From positions 1-10,934 of the forward strand of contig JAGLUM010000170.1 in assembly GCA_023134755.1 (NCBI GenBank): 10,934 bases of DNA. Reading direction: 5' to 3'. Below, one piece after another: positions 5,183 through 10,934 of the stretch. The translations under genes were made by a program, and so were the position numbers. The notes beneath the pieces are model-generated. The model was not told where the DNA came from and did not search any database. It saw only the letters and a program-made list of their open reading frames with translations. Source of the DNA: Fidelibacterota bacterium. GTDB taxonomy: Bacteria > Fidelibacterota > Fidelibacteria > Fidelibacterales > Fidelibacteraceae. The stretch's first letter is position 1; every line of letters begins with the position of its first letter.

Positions 5183-6373
5183 ATGGATAAGGAAGAAATG
5201 AATAGATTTCTCAAAGAAATAAGAAATATTTCCATGTACAAATATCTGGTCTTGTTGGTTGTTGTTACCACAGTGGGACATCAGGCATGGCGTACCTTAT
5301 TAAATAATTTCGCCGTTGACCAAATAGGTATTAATGGACTACAAATGGGAATTATCCAGTCAGTACGTGAAATCCCCGGTTTTTTAACATTTCTTGTTAT
5401 TTATGTATTACTCGTTTTTAGAGAACACCGTCTATCCGCATATTCGGTGCTGCTTTTTGGTGTCGGAATTATTATTACCGGTTTATTTCCCTCCTTTCAA
5501 GGACTTCTTTTAACAACATTTATTATGTCCCTGGGATTTCATTATTTTGAAACAACCCGCCAATCCCTGGTGTTACAATATTTTAACAAACAGCAGACCC
5601 CACTCGTTTTGGCACGATGGCGAAGTCTCTCTGCGCTTGCAAATATTATTATAGGCGCTGTGATATGGGCGATTTTCCGTTTTACTGATATCTCGATGCC
5701 GGTTGCATATACTGTATTTGGTATACTGATTATTGGCGCGGGATTATATTCATTGACACAGAATCCGGTTAATAAATATATGCCGACACAGCATAAAAAA
5801 ATAATTATTCGAAAGAAGTATTGGCTGTTTTACGCCTTGAATTTTTTATCCGGGGCGCGCCGGCAAATTTTTGTGGTTTTTGCTGTTTTTATGCTGGTTC
5901 AAAAATATCAGTTCACCGTGTGGGAAATATCCGCGTTATTTGTTCTGAACAACCTGATAACCTGGTTAATAAGTCCGTATATCGGGAAAGCTATAAACCG
6001 TTTCGGTGAACGGCGTATGCTTTCATTCGAATATTTGTTCTTGATCGTGATATTTGTGGGATATGCTGTATTGGAATACAAAATTGCGGCGGCAATTCTC
6101 TATCTGTTAGACCATGTATTCTTCAATTTTACTATTGGTATACATACTTTTTTTCAAAAAACCGCGGATCCGAAGGATATTGCTCCGTCGATTGCAGTCA
6201 GTTTCTCGATAAATCATATTTCTGCTGTGATCATTCCGGTGCTGGGCGGAATAATGTGGATAATGAATTGGCGTGTACCTTTCCTTGCGGGGGCAGTTCT
6301 GGCGATAGTGTCCCTTATCCTGGTACAGTATATACGGATACCGAAGGATTTATCGAAGGAAATAAAAGAATAA
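5183..6373 (+). CDS. Major facilitator superfamily transporter
   Basis: A 396-residue integral membrane protein of normal MFS length, with about twelve hydrophobic segments in two halves split by a basic central loop near residues 195-215 (QHKKIIIRKKYW). The clearest signature is PYIGKAINRFGERRM in the second half (about residue 265-280), which matches the MFS loop motif G-x-x-x-D/N-R-x-G-x-R-R. The first half carries a more degenerate version, and charged residues such as Arg37 and Arg62 lie near the early membrane segments. Substrate cannot be inferred and no neighbour gives a clue. Start choice is weak: ATG at 5183 has only GGAA close by, while ATG at 5198, five codons later, follows TAAGGA but at very short spacing. 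Its last 24 bases overlap the 3' end of a convergent small gene. Confidence 0.85.
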   Translation: MDKEEMNRFLKEIRNISMYKYLVLLVVVTTVGHQAWRTLLNNFAVDQIGINGLQMGIIQSVREIPGFLTFLVIYVLLVFREHRLSAYSVLLFGVGIIITGLFPSFQGLLLTTFIMSLGFHYFETTRQSLVLQYFNKQQTPLVLARWRSLSALANIIIGAVIWAIFRFTDISMPVAYTVFGILIIGAGLYSLTQNPVNKYMPTQHKKIIIRKKYWLFYALNFLSGARRQIFVVFAVFMLVQKYQFTVWEISALFVLNNLITWLISPYIGKAINRFGERRMLSFEYLFLIVIFVGYAVLEYKIAAAILYLLDHVFFNFTIGIHTFFQKTADPKDIAPSIAVSFSINHISAVIIPVLGGIMWIMNWRVPFLAGAVLAIVSLILVQYIRIPKDLSKEIKE

Positions 6374-6517
6374 AAAGAAGACAATAAGAAACACAATAAG
6401 ATGCCATATTAATGACCGTTTAGGACGGCGTTTTTCATGCATGACACGGAAATGCAGACGTTTATTGTCTTCCGGCTCTTTAATGATCCAACGTGACCGG
6501 CGTATTGGTTTTTGCAT
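6350..6517 (-). CDS. Small single-pass membrane protein, 55 residues, unknown function
   Basis: A short open frame with all the signs of a real gene. GGAG lies five bases before the ATG (GGAGAAACAATG on the minus strand), TTGACA lies further upstream, and the sequence is clearly biased: a strongly basic N-terminal half (PIRRSRW at 4-10, HEKRRPKRS at 27-35) followed by one hydrophobic segment at about 36-53 (LIWHLIVFLIVFFLFFYF) and a final Leu-Arg. This predicts a small membrane protein with its positively charged N-terminus in the cytoplasm. It ends inside the MFS coding region: the stop TAA is at 6352-6350, a 24-base tail-to-tail overlap. I recognise no family. It faces away from the arsR operon, with a 225-bp gap between the two start codons. 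Confidence 0.7.
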   Translation of the reverse strand: MQKPIRRSRWIIKEPEDNKRLHFRVMHEKRRPKRSLIWHLIVFLIVFFLFFYFLR

Positions 6518-6542
6518 TGTTTCTCCGTCATGTTTCTGTTAA

Positions 6543-6571
6543 AATTTCGCAGGTTTTTCCATATTTGTCAA
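6543..6571 (-). promoter_or_regulatory. Putative promoter of the 55-residue membrane protein gene
   Basis: A perfect TTGACA (6571-6566) is followed after 17 bases by GAAATT (6548-6543) on the minus strand, giving a leader of about 20 bases to the ATG at 6517. The -35 is ideal, the -10 is poor. Confidence 0.35.
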
Positions 6572-6686
6572 GAGCTAAATTACAATTCTGATAAAAATAA
6601 GATCATGCCGCTAATTCCTTTTATTATCAGATCATAGATTTTCTATATTTGCTGAACCCATACAATAATAGATAAAATGTTTTTGT

Positions 6687-6719
6687 TTGCTTTTATATTA
6701 TACTTGGTTATATTGCCAA
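6687..6719 (+). promoter_or_regulatory. arsR operon promoter with overlapping inverted repeat
   Basis: TTGCTT (6687-6692), 16 bases, TATATT (6709-6714); the start point would be near 6721, about 22 bases before the arsR ATG. The inverted repeat TTGG (6704-6707) and CCAA (6716-6719) straddles the -10 box, and TTATATT occurs twice in direct orientation (6693-6699 and 6708-6714). That is where an ArsR-type repressor would block RNA polymerase. A second small palindrome, ATAGA-TTT-TCTAT, lies upstream at 6634-6646. The promoter call is fair; the operator call is inference. Confidence 0.5.
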
Positions 6720-6742
6720 ATAACGAAACGAAAGAAGTAACC

Positions 6743-7036
6743 ATGAAAGCAATAGAAAAAAGACGATTAGAAGATTTGTCCGCCATATTTAAAGCGCTGT
6801 CACACCCGACACGCCTGTGGATGGTAGAAGAGTTGATGAATACAGAACGATGTGTGTGTGAATTTGTTGAAGTATCACATCTTGACTTTTCGACCGTTTC
6901 AAAACACCTCTCTATTTTAAAACAGGTTCATATTATTGAGGATGACAAACGCGGAAAGAATGTCTATTATCGATTAGAAGCGCAATGTATAACCCACATC
7001 ATCGACTGTTTAAAAGAACAGCTCATAAACCAATAG
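6743..7036 (+). CDS. ArsR/SmtB-family metal(loid)-sensing repressor
   Basis: A 97-residue winged-helix repressor. Domain order: helix with the family motif FKALSHPTRLWMVEEL at 16-31, metal site ERCVCEF at 35-41, helix-turn-helix with recognition helix STVSKHLSILKQ at 50-61, and wing DDKRGKNVYYRLE at 67-79. Cys37-Val-Cys39 matches the alpha-3 site that binds As(III) or Sb(III) in classical ArsR proteins; Cys82 and Cys89 near the C-terminus could add ligands. Metal binding would release the operator and switch on the operon. The frame is open from 6677 but the ATG at 6743 gives a normal ArsR N-terminus; the earlier one would add 22 hydrophobic residues lying over the promoter. Only a weak purine-rich AAAGAAG precedes it. 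It is first in a four-gene operon, with 21 bases to the permease gene. The true inducer is not proven. Confidence 0.93.
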   Translation: MKAIEKRRLEDLSAIFKALSHPTRLWMVEELMNTERCVCEFVEVSHLDFSTVSKHLSILKQVHIIEDDKRGKNVYYRLEAQCITHIIDCLKEQLINQ

Positions 7037-7057
7037 ATCCGGAAAGATACACTCTGC

Positions 7058-8032
7058 ATGTTTAGAATCTTCACAGAATTAGCAAATCTTATTGTTTATA
7101 AATGGCTTAATCTTTCACCGGGATCCCACTGGGCGGGGAGTCTGCACTTTTTTATTGAGGATATCACGAAGATATTTTTTCTGCTTATCTCTATGATCTA
7201 TATCATCGGATTATTACGGGCTTCGCTGAACATTGAACGGGTGCGAGATTTCCTGAAAGGAAAAAACCGTTTTGCAGGTTATGTTCTTGGTGCCGGATTT
7301 GGCGCTATTACTCCCTTTTGTTCCTGTTCCAGCATTCCCCTGTTTCTTGGATTCACACAGGCAGGAATTCCCATTGGTATTACCATGTCCTTCTTAATCA
7401 CTTCTCCGATCATCAATGAAATTGCGGTAGTACTGCTGGGCGGACTCCTGGGGATAAAATTTATGATCATCTATGTCTCTGTGGGTATTACTGTTGGTGT
7501 TGTTGGAGGTGTTTTTATTGATGCGATCAAAGCGGAACGCTACCTGATGCCACTTGCTGTGACTGCGAGTAAGCAAGCGCAAGCGGTACATCACAGCGAC
7601 AGCACAAGCATGCGTTTTCAAGAACGGCACACATTTGCAAAAAATGAACTGAAAACCATTCTGGGCCGGGTATGGAAATGGGTGTTTATCGGTGTCGGAC
7701 TGGGAGCACTCCTGCATGGATTTGTGCCGGAAAGCTTCATTAGCGAAAATTTAGGAAGTGGGCGTTGGTGGAGTGTCCCGGGCGCGGTATTATTGGGAAT
7801 ACCGCTATATTCCAATACCAGCGGAATGATTCCCATTGCTGAATCTCTCCTTGCAAAAGGACTGCCCGTCGGAACAACCCTGGCATTTATGATGAGTACT
7901 GTTGCAGCGAGCGCACCGGAATTTATTATCTTAAAACAGGTAATGAAGCCCAAATTATTGTTAATCTTCTTTGTTCTGCTACTGGTCATGTTTACCATAG
8001 TCGGATTAATTTTAAATATGATACCATTCTAA
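7058..8032 (+). CDS. COG0701 / ArsP-type permease (DUF318 family)
   Basis: A 324-residue membrane protein with about eight to ten hydrophobic segments, split by a hydrophilic, His-containing loop near residues 160-200. It begins with the family-like block SLHFFIEDITKIFFLL (28-43) and carries the hallmark TPFCSCSSIPLF at 85-96 (Cys88 and Cys90 in a membrane segment) and, in the second half, PLYSNTSG (249-256) and MSTVAASAPE (279-288). Relatives include ArsP, which exports trivalent organoarsenicals, and similar permeases linked to arsenite resistance; many others have no known substrate. Its place directly after an ArsR gene and before two thiol-redox proteins supports export of a thiol-binding metal or metalloid. 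Shine-Dalgarno is poor (GGAAAG about 13 bases away), but the start agrees with family members. Family confident, substrate uncertain. Confidence 0.92.
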   Translation: MFRIFTELANLIVYKWLNLSPGSHWAGSLHFFIEDITKIFFLLISMIYIIGLLRASLNIERVRDFLKGKNRFAGYVLGAGFGAITPFCSCSSIPLFLGFTQAGIPIGITMSFLITSPIINEIAVVLLGGLLGIKFMIIYVSVGITVGVVGGVFIDAIKAERYLMPLAVTASKQAQAVHHSDSTSMRFQERHTFAKNELKTILGRVWKWVFIGVGLGALLHGFVPESFISENLGSGRWWSVPGAVLLGIPLYSNTSGMIPIAESLLAKGLPVGTTLAFMMSTVAASAPEFIILKQVMKPKLLLIFFVLLLVMFTIVGLILNMIPF

Positions 8033-8048
8033 AATAAAGGGAACAAAC

Positions 8049-8285
8049 ATGGACATTCAGGTTTTAGGAACAGGATGTGTAAAATGCAATCAACTTATGG
8101 CTCAGACTCAAAAAGCCGTTAAAGAATTGAAATTAGGAGTTACCGTAACAAAAGTATCAGATATTAACGAAATTCTGGCATTTGGGATAATGACAATCCC
8201 TGCTTTAGTTGTTGATAATAAGGTTAAATTGGTCGGGTATGTCCCGGCATTACATGAATTAAAGGAAATATTAAAAAAAGGATAA
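8049..8285 (+). CDS. Small thioredoxin-fold redox-active disulfide protein
   Basis: A 78-residue cytoplasmic minimal thioredoxin fold of the Thioredoxin_3 / redox-active disulfide protein 2 type (TM0996-like). The active site is GTGCVKCNQL, with Cys10 and Cys13 at the start of the first helix, and the cis-proline opposite it is Pro51 in MTIPALVVD. Length is normal for this family, which lacks the N-terminal part of classical thioredoxin. A good Shine-Dalgarno (AAGGGA) lies nine to ten bases before the ATG, and the gene starts 16 bases after the permease stop. Genes of this type often follow COG0701 permeases. Likely role: keep the permease cysteines, the ArsR cysteines or the metalloid substrate reduced on the cytoplasmic side. 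That role is inference. Confidence 0.93.
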   Translation: MDIQVLGTGCVKCNQLMAQTQKAVKELKLGVTVTKVSDINEILAFGIMTIPALVVDNKVKLVGYVPALHELKEILKKG

Positions 8286-8288
8286 AAC

Positions 8289-8738
8289 ATGAAACACCTA
8301 AACAAACGATCAACTCTATGGAGTATCGCTACTATCATTCTACTTGTCGGAGTACTGATGTTTTCCGCTTGTTCAGCTGGCGATAAAACAGACGCAAAAA
8401 AAAGTGATACAGCAAAAACGGCATTAGTAAAACCCGCTGGAGATCTTCCGAAAATGGTTGATTTTAAATCACCGACCTGTTCACCATGCCGGGCAATGGA
8501 ACCCATTCTGGCAGAACTGGGAGAAGAATATGCACATGTATTTGAACTGGAGCTAGTGGATGTATCAAAGCAAGAAAACCAACAGCGCGCTGCTCAAAAT
8601 GCCATTCAATATATTCCGACACAGATCTTTTATGATGCAGACGGGGAAAAAATATTTCGCCATACCGGATTTTATTCAAAACAGGATATCCTGAATAAAT
8701 GGAAAGAACTGGGCTATGAAATGACGTCGAAGAAGTGA
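8289..8738 (+). CDS. Thioredoxin-domain lipoprotein with CSPC active site
   Basis: A 149-residue predicted lipoprotein. A basic N-terminus (KHLNKRS) and a hydrophobic segment lead to lipobox FSAC with Cys28 as lipid attachment site, then a Lys/Asp/Ala-rich linker (about 29-52) and a thioredoxin domain from about 55. The active site is TCSPCRAM, with Cys64 and Cys67; the cis-proline is Pro110 in YIPTQIFY. Residue 63 is Thr where thioredoxins usually have Trp, and the inner dipeptide is Ser-Pro rather than Gly-Pro, which may shift the redox potential. The domain would sit outside the cytoplasmic membrane. AGGA lies at normal spacing and overlaps the end of the preceding gene; only three bases separate stop and start. 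It is last in the operon. It would need a membrane electron carrier such as CcdA to be kept reduced, and none is present here. Confidence 0.93.
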   Translation: MKHLNKRSTLWSIATIILLVGVLMFSACSAGDKTDAKKSDTAKTALVKPAGDLPKMVDFKSPTCSPCRAMEPILAELGEEYAHVFELELVDVSKQENQQRAAQNAIQYIPTQIFYDADGEKIFRHTGFYSKQDILNKWKELGYEMTSKK

Positions 8739-8739
8739 A

Positions 8740-8767
8740 CCGTAAATCGTAAACAGTAAATAATAAA
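8740..8767 (+). repeat. Heptamer tandem repeat, NNRTAAA x4
   Basis: Four units: CCGTAAA, TCGTAAA, CAGTAAA and TAATAAA, beginning two bases after the stop codon of the thioredoxin lipoprotein. The 7-base period matches the tracts at 5024-5065 and, on the opposite strand, near 4754-4775. Confidence 0.7.
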
Positions 8768-8775
8768 ACATGTAG

Positions 8776-8794
8776 GGAACAGGCAGCCTGTTCC
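8776..8794 (+). terminator. Hairpin ending the arsR-permease-redox operon
   Basis: A perfect 8-bp stem, GGAACAGG (8776-8783) and CCTGTTCC (8787-8794), with loop CAG, followed by only three T before an A. It lies 38 bases after the last stop codon. It is probably a terminator, perhaps bidirectional given the convergent symporter gene, but the T run is short. Confidence 0.6.
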
Positions 8795-8814
8795 TTTATG
8801 TTTTCATTGAATAA

Positions 8815-8853
8815 ACTTTGTGTCTTTTCTTACTTAGTGTCTTCGTGTGAGGT
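8815..8853 (+). repeat. Degenerate dispersed intergenic repeat, copy B
   Basis: Built of the words CTTTGTG, TCTT, ACTTAG, TGTCTTCG and GTGTGAGGT, in the same general order as minus-strand copy A at 4812-4771, and ending three bases before the symporter stop codon. The GTGAACCGTAA word of copy A is also present nearby at 8735-8745. Confidence 0.5.
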
Positions 8854-8855
8854 TC

Positions 8856-10463
8856 TTATCCCAACACCGAAAAATCAGCAAACAACACAAAAATTGTAAT
8901 GATCACTGCCAATAAAATACCACTAACCACTTTCGCGTGTTTCCAGGGAGTCATATCCACGGCTTTCACATCGTGCTGAATAAATTCATTTTCACGTGGA
9001 TGTGTTTCTCCGACAATCAGCATCATAATAATCAAATATGCAAAAACGAGTCCAAGGAAATGATATTCATGCATCTGTGCGACGATCCCATCAAAAGGCG
9101 GGACAAAATATCCAACAGCGATGATAAGGATTCCCGAGATCAAGCCAAGATTTGCTGCTTTTGATGGTACCCGCTTGGTCAGCATTCCCATCAAAACAAC
9201 GGCAAAAATTGGGATAAAATAGATCCCGTTCATTTTTTGCAAATAGCTGTAAATACTACCGGTTTTTGCCAATATTGGAGCAACGATCATGGCAAAAACA
9301 GCAAGAGCAATTCCAAATATACGGCCAGAACGTACGATTAGCTTTTCGCTTGCTTTAGGATTGATTTTTTCTTTATAGATACCCAAACTGAATAAGGTGC
9401 AGGTGCTGTTCAATGCTGAATTAAAACTAGAGAGGATGGCACCCAGCATGGCTGCAGCAAAGAAGCCGGCAAGGGGCGTAGGTAGGACATGATTAACCAG
9501 CATCCCGTAAGCATGATCGGCCTTTATATTTTGTCCGGCAAACAAAGCAAACGCGAGAATTCCGGGAATAACCAGATAGATCGGTCCGAGTAATTTAAGT
9601 CCACCCGTAAGCAGAACTCCCTTTTGTCCTTCTGCCAGACTTTTTGCTCCGAAAGTACGTTGAATGATCTGTTGATTCGTAGTCCAATAAAAGAAATTCA
9701 AAAGCATTATACCCGAGAAGACCGTAGAGAATGGAACAGAGCTTTGTGCACTTCCGATTGAATTCATTTTTTCCGGTGCGATCATGCCAAGTTTTGAGAT
9801 ACCTGTTATGAAACTGCCATCGCCCAATGCTTTGAAAGCAAAGAAGGCGATAAGAAAACCACCTACAAGCAGACCAATCCCATTTAAGGTATCGGAAACC
9901 GCTACCGTTCGCAATCCGCCAATAAGGGCATACAACGAACCGATAATTCCAACCACAATTACAATCAGAACCAAAAGGGTGCCATACGATTCAACACCCA
10001 GTAATGTGTGAAGATCAAGTATACCAATAAGACCAACTGCACCCGTATATAAAATGATGGGTAAAAGAATAAGGGCGTAGGCAGAAAGCATAATAATATT
10101 TGTAATAAACTGGGTGCGGGGACCAAAACGGATATTCAAGTATTCCGGAACAGTGGTCACACCACTTTTCAGGAAGCGAGGTAAAAAGAAAAGGGCCATG
10201 GCGAGAAGTGCCACAACGGCACCGACTTCCCAGACCATGACAGCAAAACCATCGGTAAAAGCAGCTCCGTTCAAACCCACCATTTGCTCGGTGGAAAGAT
10301 TCGTTAAAAGCAAAGATCCCGCAATTAGCGGGAAACTTAGATTCCGACCGGCCAGGAAATAGCCATTTTGTGAACGCATATCTTCACGTCGCGTAATAAA
10401 CCATGTCAAGAAAGCAACCAGTAAGGTAAAAAACAAAAATGATATCAATATGAAACCGTTCAT
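8856..10463 (-). CDS. Sodium/solute symporter, SGLT-type, probably sugar
   Basis: A 535-residue member of the solute:sodium symporter family (SSS, LeuT fold), with about fourteen membrane segments and normal length. From memory of the Vibrio SGLT structure, its galactose-contacting side chains all have counterparts here: Asn55 and Gln60 in NLSTEQMVG, Glu79 in VWEVG, Asn256 and Tyr259 (the gate tyrosine) in NFFYWTTNQQ, Lys290 in GLKLLGP and Gln409 in YLQKMNG. The Na2-site residues Ala342, Ser345 and Ser346 lie in GAILSSFNSALNS. This favours a sodium-driven hexose importer over a proline or acetate carrier. The ATG at 10463 has GGAG nine bases upstream; an ATG six bases earlier is followed at once by TGA. 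It lies 40 bases downstream of the coiled-coil protein gene and may share its transcript. Exact sugar unknown. Confidence 0.9.
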   Translation of the reverse strand: MNGFILISFLFFTLLVAFLTWFITRREDMRSQNGYFLAGRNLSFPLIAGSLLLTNLSTEQMVGLNGAAFTDGFAVMVWEVGAVVALLAMALFFLPRFLKSGVTTVPEYLNIRFGPRTQFITNIIMLSAYALILLPIILYTGAVGLIGILDLHTLLGVESYGTLLVLIVIVVGIIGSLYALIGGLRTVAVSDTLNGIGLLVGGFLIAFFAFKALGDGSFITGISKLGMIAPEKMNSIGSAQSSVPFSTVFSGIMLLNFFYWTTNQQIIQRTFGAKSLAEGQKGVLLTGGLKLLGPIYLVIPGILAFALFAGQNIKADHAYGMLVNHVLPTPLAGFFAAAMLGAILSSFNSALNSTCTLFSLGIYKEKINPKASEKLIVRSGRIFGIALAVFAMIVAPILAKTGSIYSYLQKMNGIYFIPIFAVVLMGMLTKRVPSKAANLGLISGILIIAVGYFVPPFDGIVAQMHEYHFLGLVFAYLIIMMLIVGETHPRENEFIQHDVKAVDMTPWKHAKVVSGILLAVIITIFVLFADFSVLG

Positions 10464-10503
10464 TCACATTTTCTCCAGATATATCAGTAATATTTAGTTA
10501 TTA

Positions 10504-10934
10504 TTATTCATCATCCGGTTTGATGGATTTGACCGAAATGAGCGGAGGACTGGGTTTGAAAACCTTTCTGATAAGGGGAAGCACACCCGTTTCTGCTTTT
10601 GCAATTTCGGTCTCAGCTTCCTTGAGAACACCAACCCACATAGTAGCAAATCCCGGATGTTTTTCAAACATAATATGAATTGCTTTATCATATACATACA
10701 GTACATGCAGTTTATCCCGCCCGGGCTTTTCTTTTAAAGCAGAAATAGTAGATTTTAAATTATCAATTGTTTTGCTCTGTTCTAATATCTCTTTTTGAAT
10801 GGCCTCATTTCCCTTTGCGGATATTCTCAGCTGGGTATTGAGGTGGTTCTTCAGCTGTTCATTTTCTTCAACATAGGATTTGATCTGCGATTTTATCTTG
10901 ATGCGGGCTTGTATCCATACAACAATACACACCA
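10504..10934 (-). CDS. Partial membrane-anchored coiled-coil protein, N-terminus cut by window edge
   Basis: About 142 codons of an open frame that enters from the right edge. A GTG at 10932 is possible as a start, but the sequence right after it (CIVVWIQARIK) looks like the end of an N-terminal membrane helix, so the real start is probably outside. A charged, heptad-like region follows (about residues 10-70 of the visible part: SYVEENEQLKNHL, then KEILEQSKTIDNLKSTIS), predicting a coiled coil. After that comes a mixed region (LHVLYVYDKAIHIMF, WVGVLKEAETEIAKAET) and a Pro/Ser/Lys-rich acidic tail ending KPDDE. I recognise no family. A membrane-anchored coiled-coil protein of this kind may be a scaffold or part of an envelope machine, but that is a guess. 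The symporter gene starts 40 bases downstream on the same strand. Confidence 0.75.
   Translation of the reverse strand, partial: VCIVVWIQARIKIKSQIKSYVEENEQLKNHLNTQLRISAKGNEAIQKEILEQSKTIDNLKSTISALKEKPGRDKLHVLYVYDKAIHIMFEKHPGFATMWVGVLKEAETEIAKAETGVLPLIRKVFKPSPPLISVKSIKPDDE

Noticed and set aside
6416..6435. CCGT-TTAGG-ACGG hairpin followed by CG and five T as a terminator of the MFS gene
   Set aside because: The stem has only four pairs and lies inside the convergent small gene, where codon use explains it; too weak to call.
6677..6742. Upstream ATG that would add 22 hydrophobic residues to the ArsR protein
   Set aside because: It places the start over the promoter and gives an N-terminus unlike any ArsR protein; the ATG at 6743 fits the family.
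7618..7998. Minus-strand open frame of 126 codons under the permease gene
   Set aside because: It lies wholly inside a well-supported plus-strand gene, has no ribosome site and no recognisable motif. The same holds for the minus-strand frames at 8108-8506 and 7394-7717.

Overview
The window looks like ordinary chromosome from an AT-leaning, Gram-negative, didermal bacterium. Two proteins carry lipoprotein signal peptides (FSC and SAC lipoboxes), a third has a Sec signal peptide, and Shine-Dalgarno sites precede many genes. Several putative promoters have a TATATT-like -10 box rather than the Bacteroidota-type -7 motif. The mix of MeaB, an SGLT-type sodium symporter, LysM lipoprotein and heptamer-rich intergenic DNA would suit an uncultured FCB-group or Cloacimonadota/Marinimicrobia-like lineage. 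That placement is inference only; nothing here fixes the phylum.

Left part (1-4263), all on the minus strand: a truncated exported protein of unknown function (1-782); a small multidrug export family membrane protein (893-1369) whose start overlaps the end of a DPM-like family 2 glycosyltransferase (1359-2048); a bidirectional hairpin terminator (2142-2170); a two-LysM lipoprotein with a Val/Glu-rich stalk (2190-2789) with its own promoter; and a translationally coupled osmC-like/meaB pair (3772-4209 and 2847-3779), the first gene starting at TTG.

Middle (4406-4733, plus strand): a tRNA operon Gln(CTG)-Glu(CTC)-Arg(ACG) with a recognisable promoter, a GC-rich discriminator and a very strong terminator. 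It is followed by about 450 bp without a gene that holds degenerate heptamer repeats, including a telomere-like (YYTAAAC)6 tract. Next come an MFS transporter (5183-6373) and, convergent with it and overlapping its 3' end, a 55-codon single-pass membrane protein gene (6350-6517, minus strand).

Right part: a four-gene plus-strand operon (6743-8738) encodes an ArsR repressor with a Cys-x-Cys metal site, a COG0701/ArsP-type permease with a CSC motif, a small CxxC thioredoxin-fold protein and a CxxC thioredoxin lipoprotein. I read it as an inducible metal(loid) or thiophile efflux unit with redox partners on both sides of the membrane. The CcdA-type electron carrier that would connect the two partners is absent from the window. 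The operon ends in heptamer repeats, a hairpin and a second degenerate repeat, which abut a convergent SGLT-type sodium/sugar symporter gene (8856-10463, minus) and a partial membrane-anchored coiled-coil protein upstream of it (10504-10934).

The most notable items are the efflux/redox operon, the previously hidden 55-residue protein, and the related degenerate repeats present in two distant intergenic regions. I see no CRISPR array, integrase, complete insertion sequence or rRNA.
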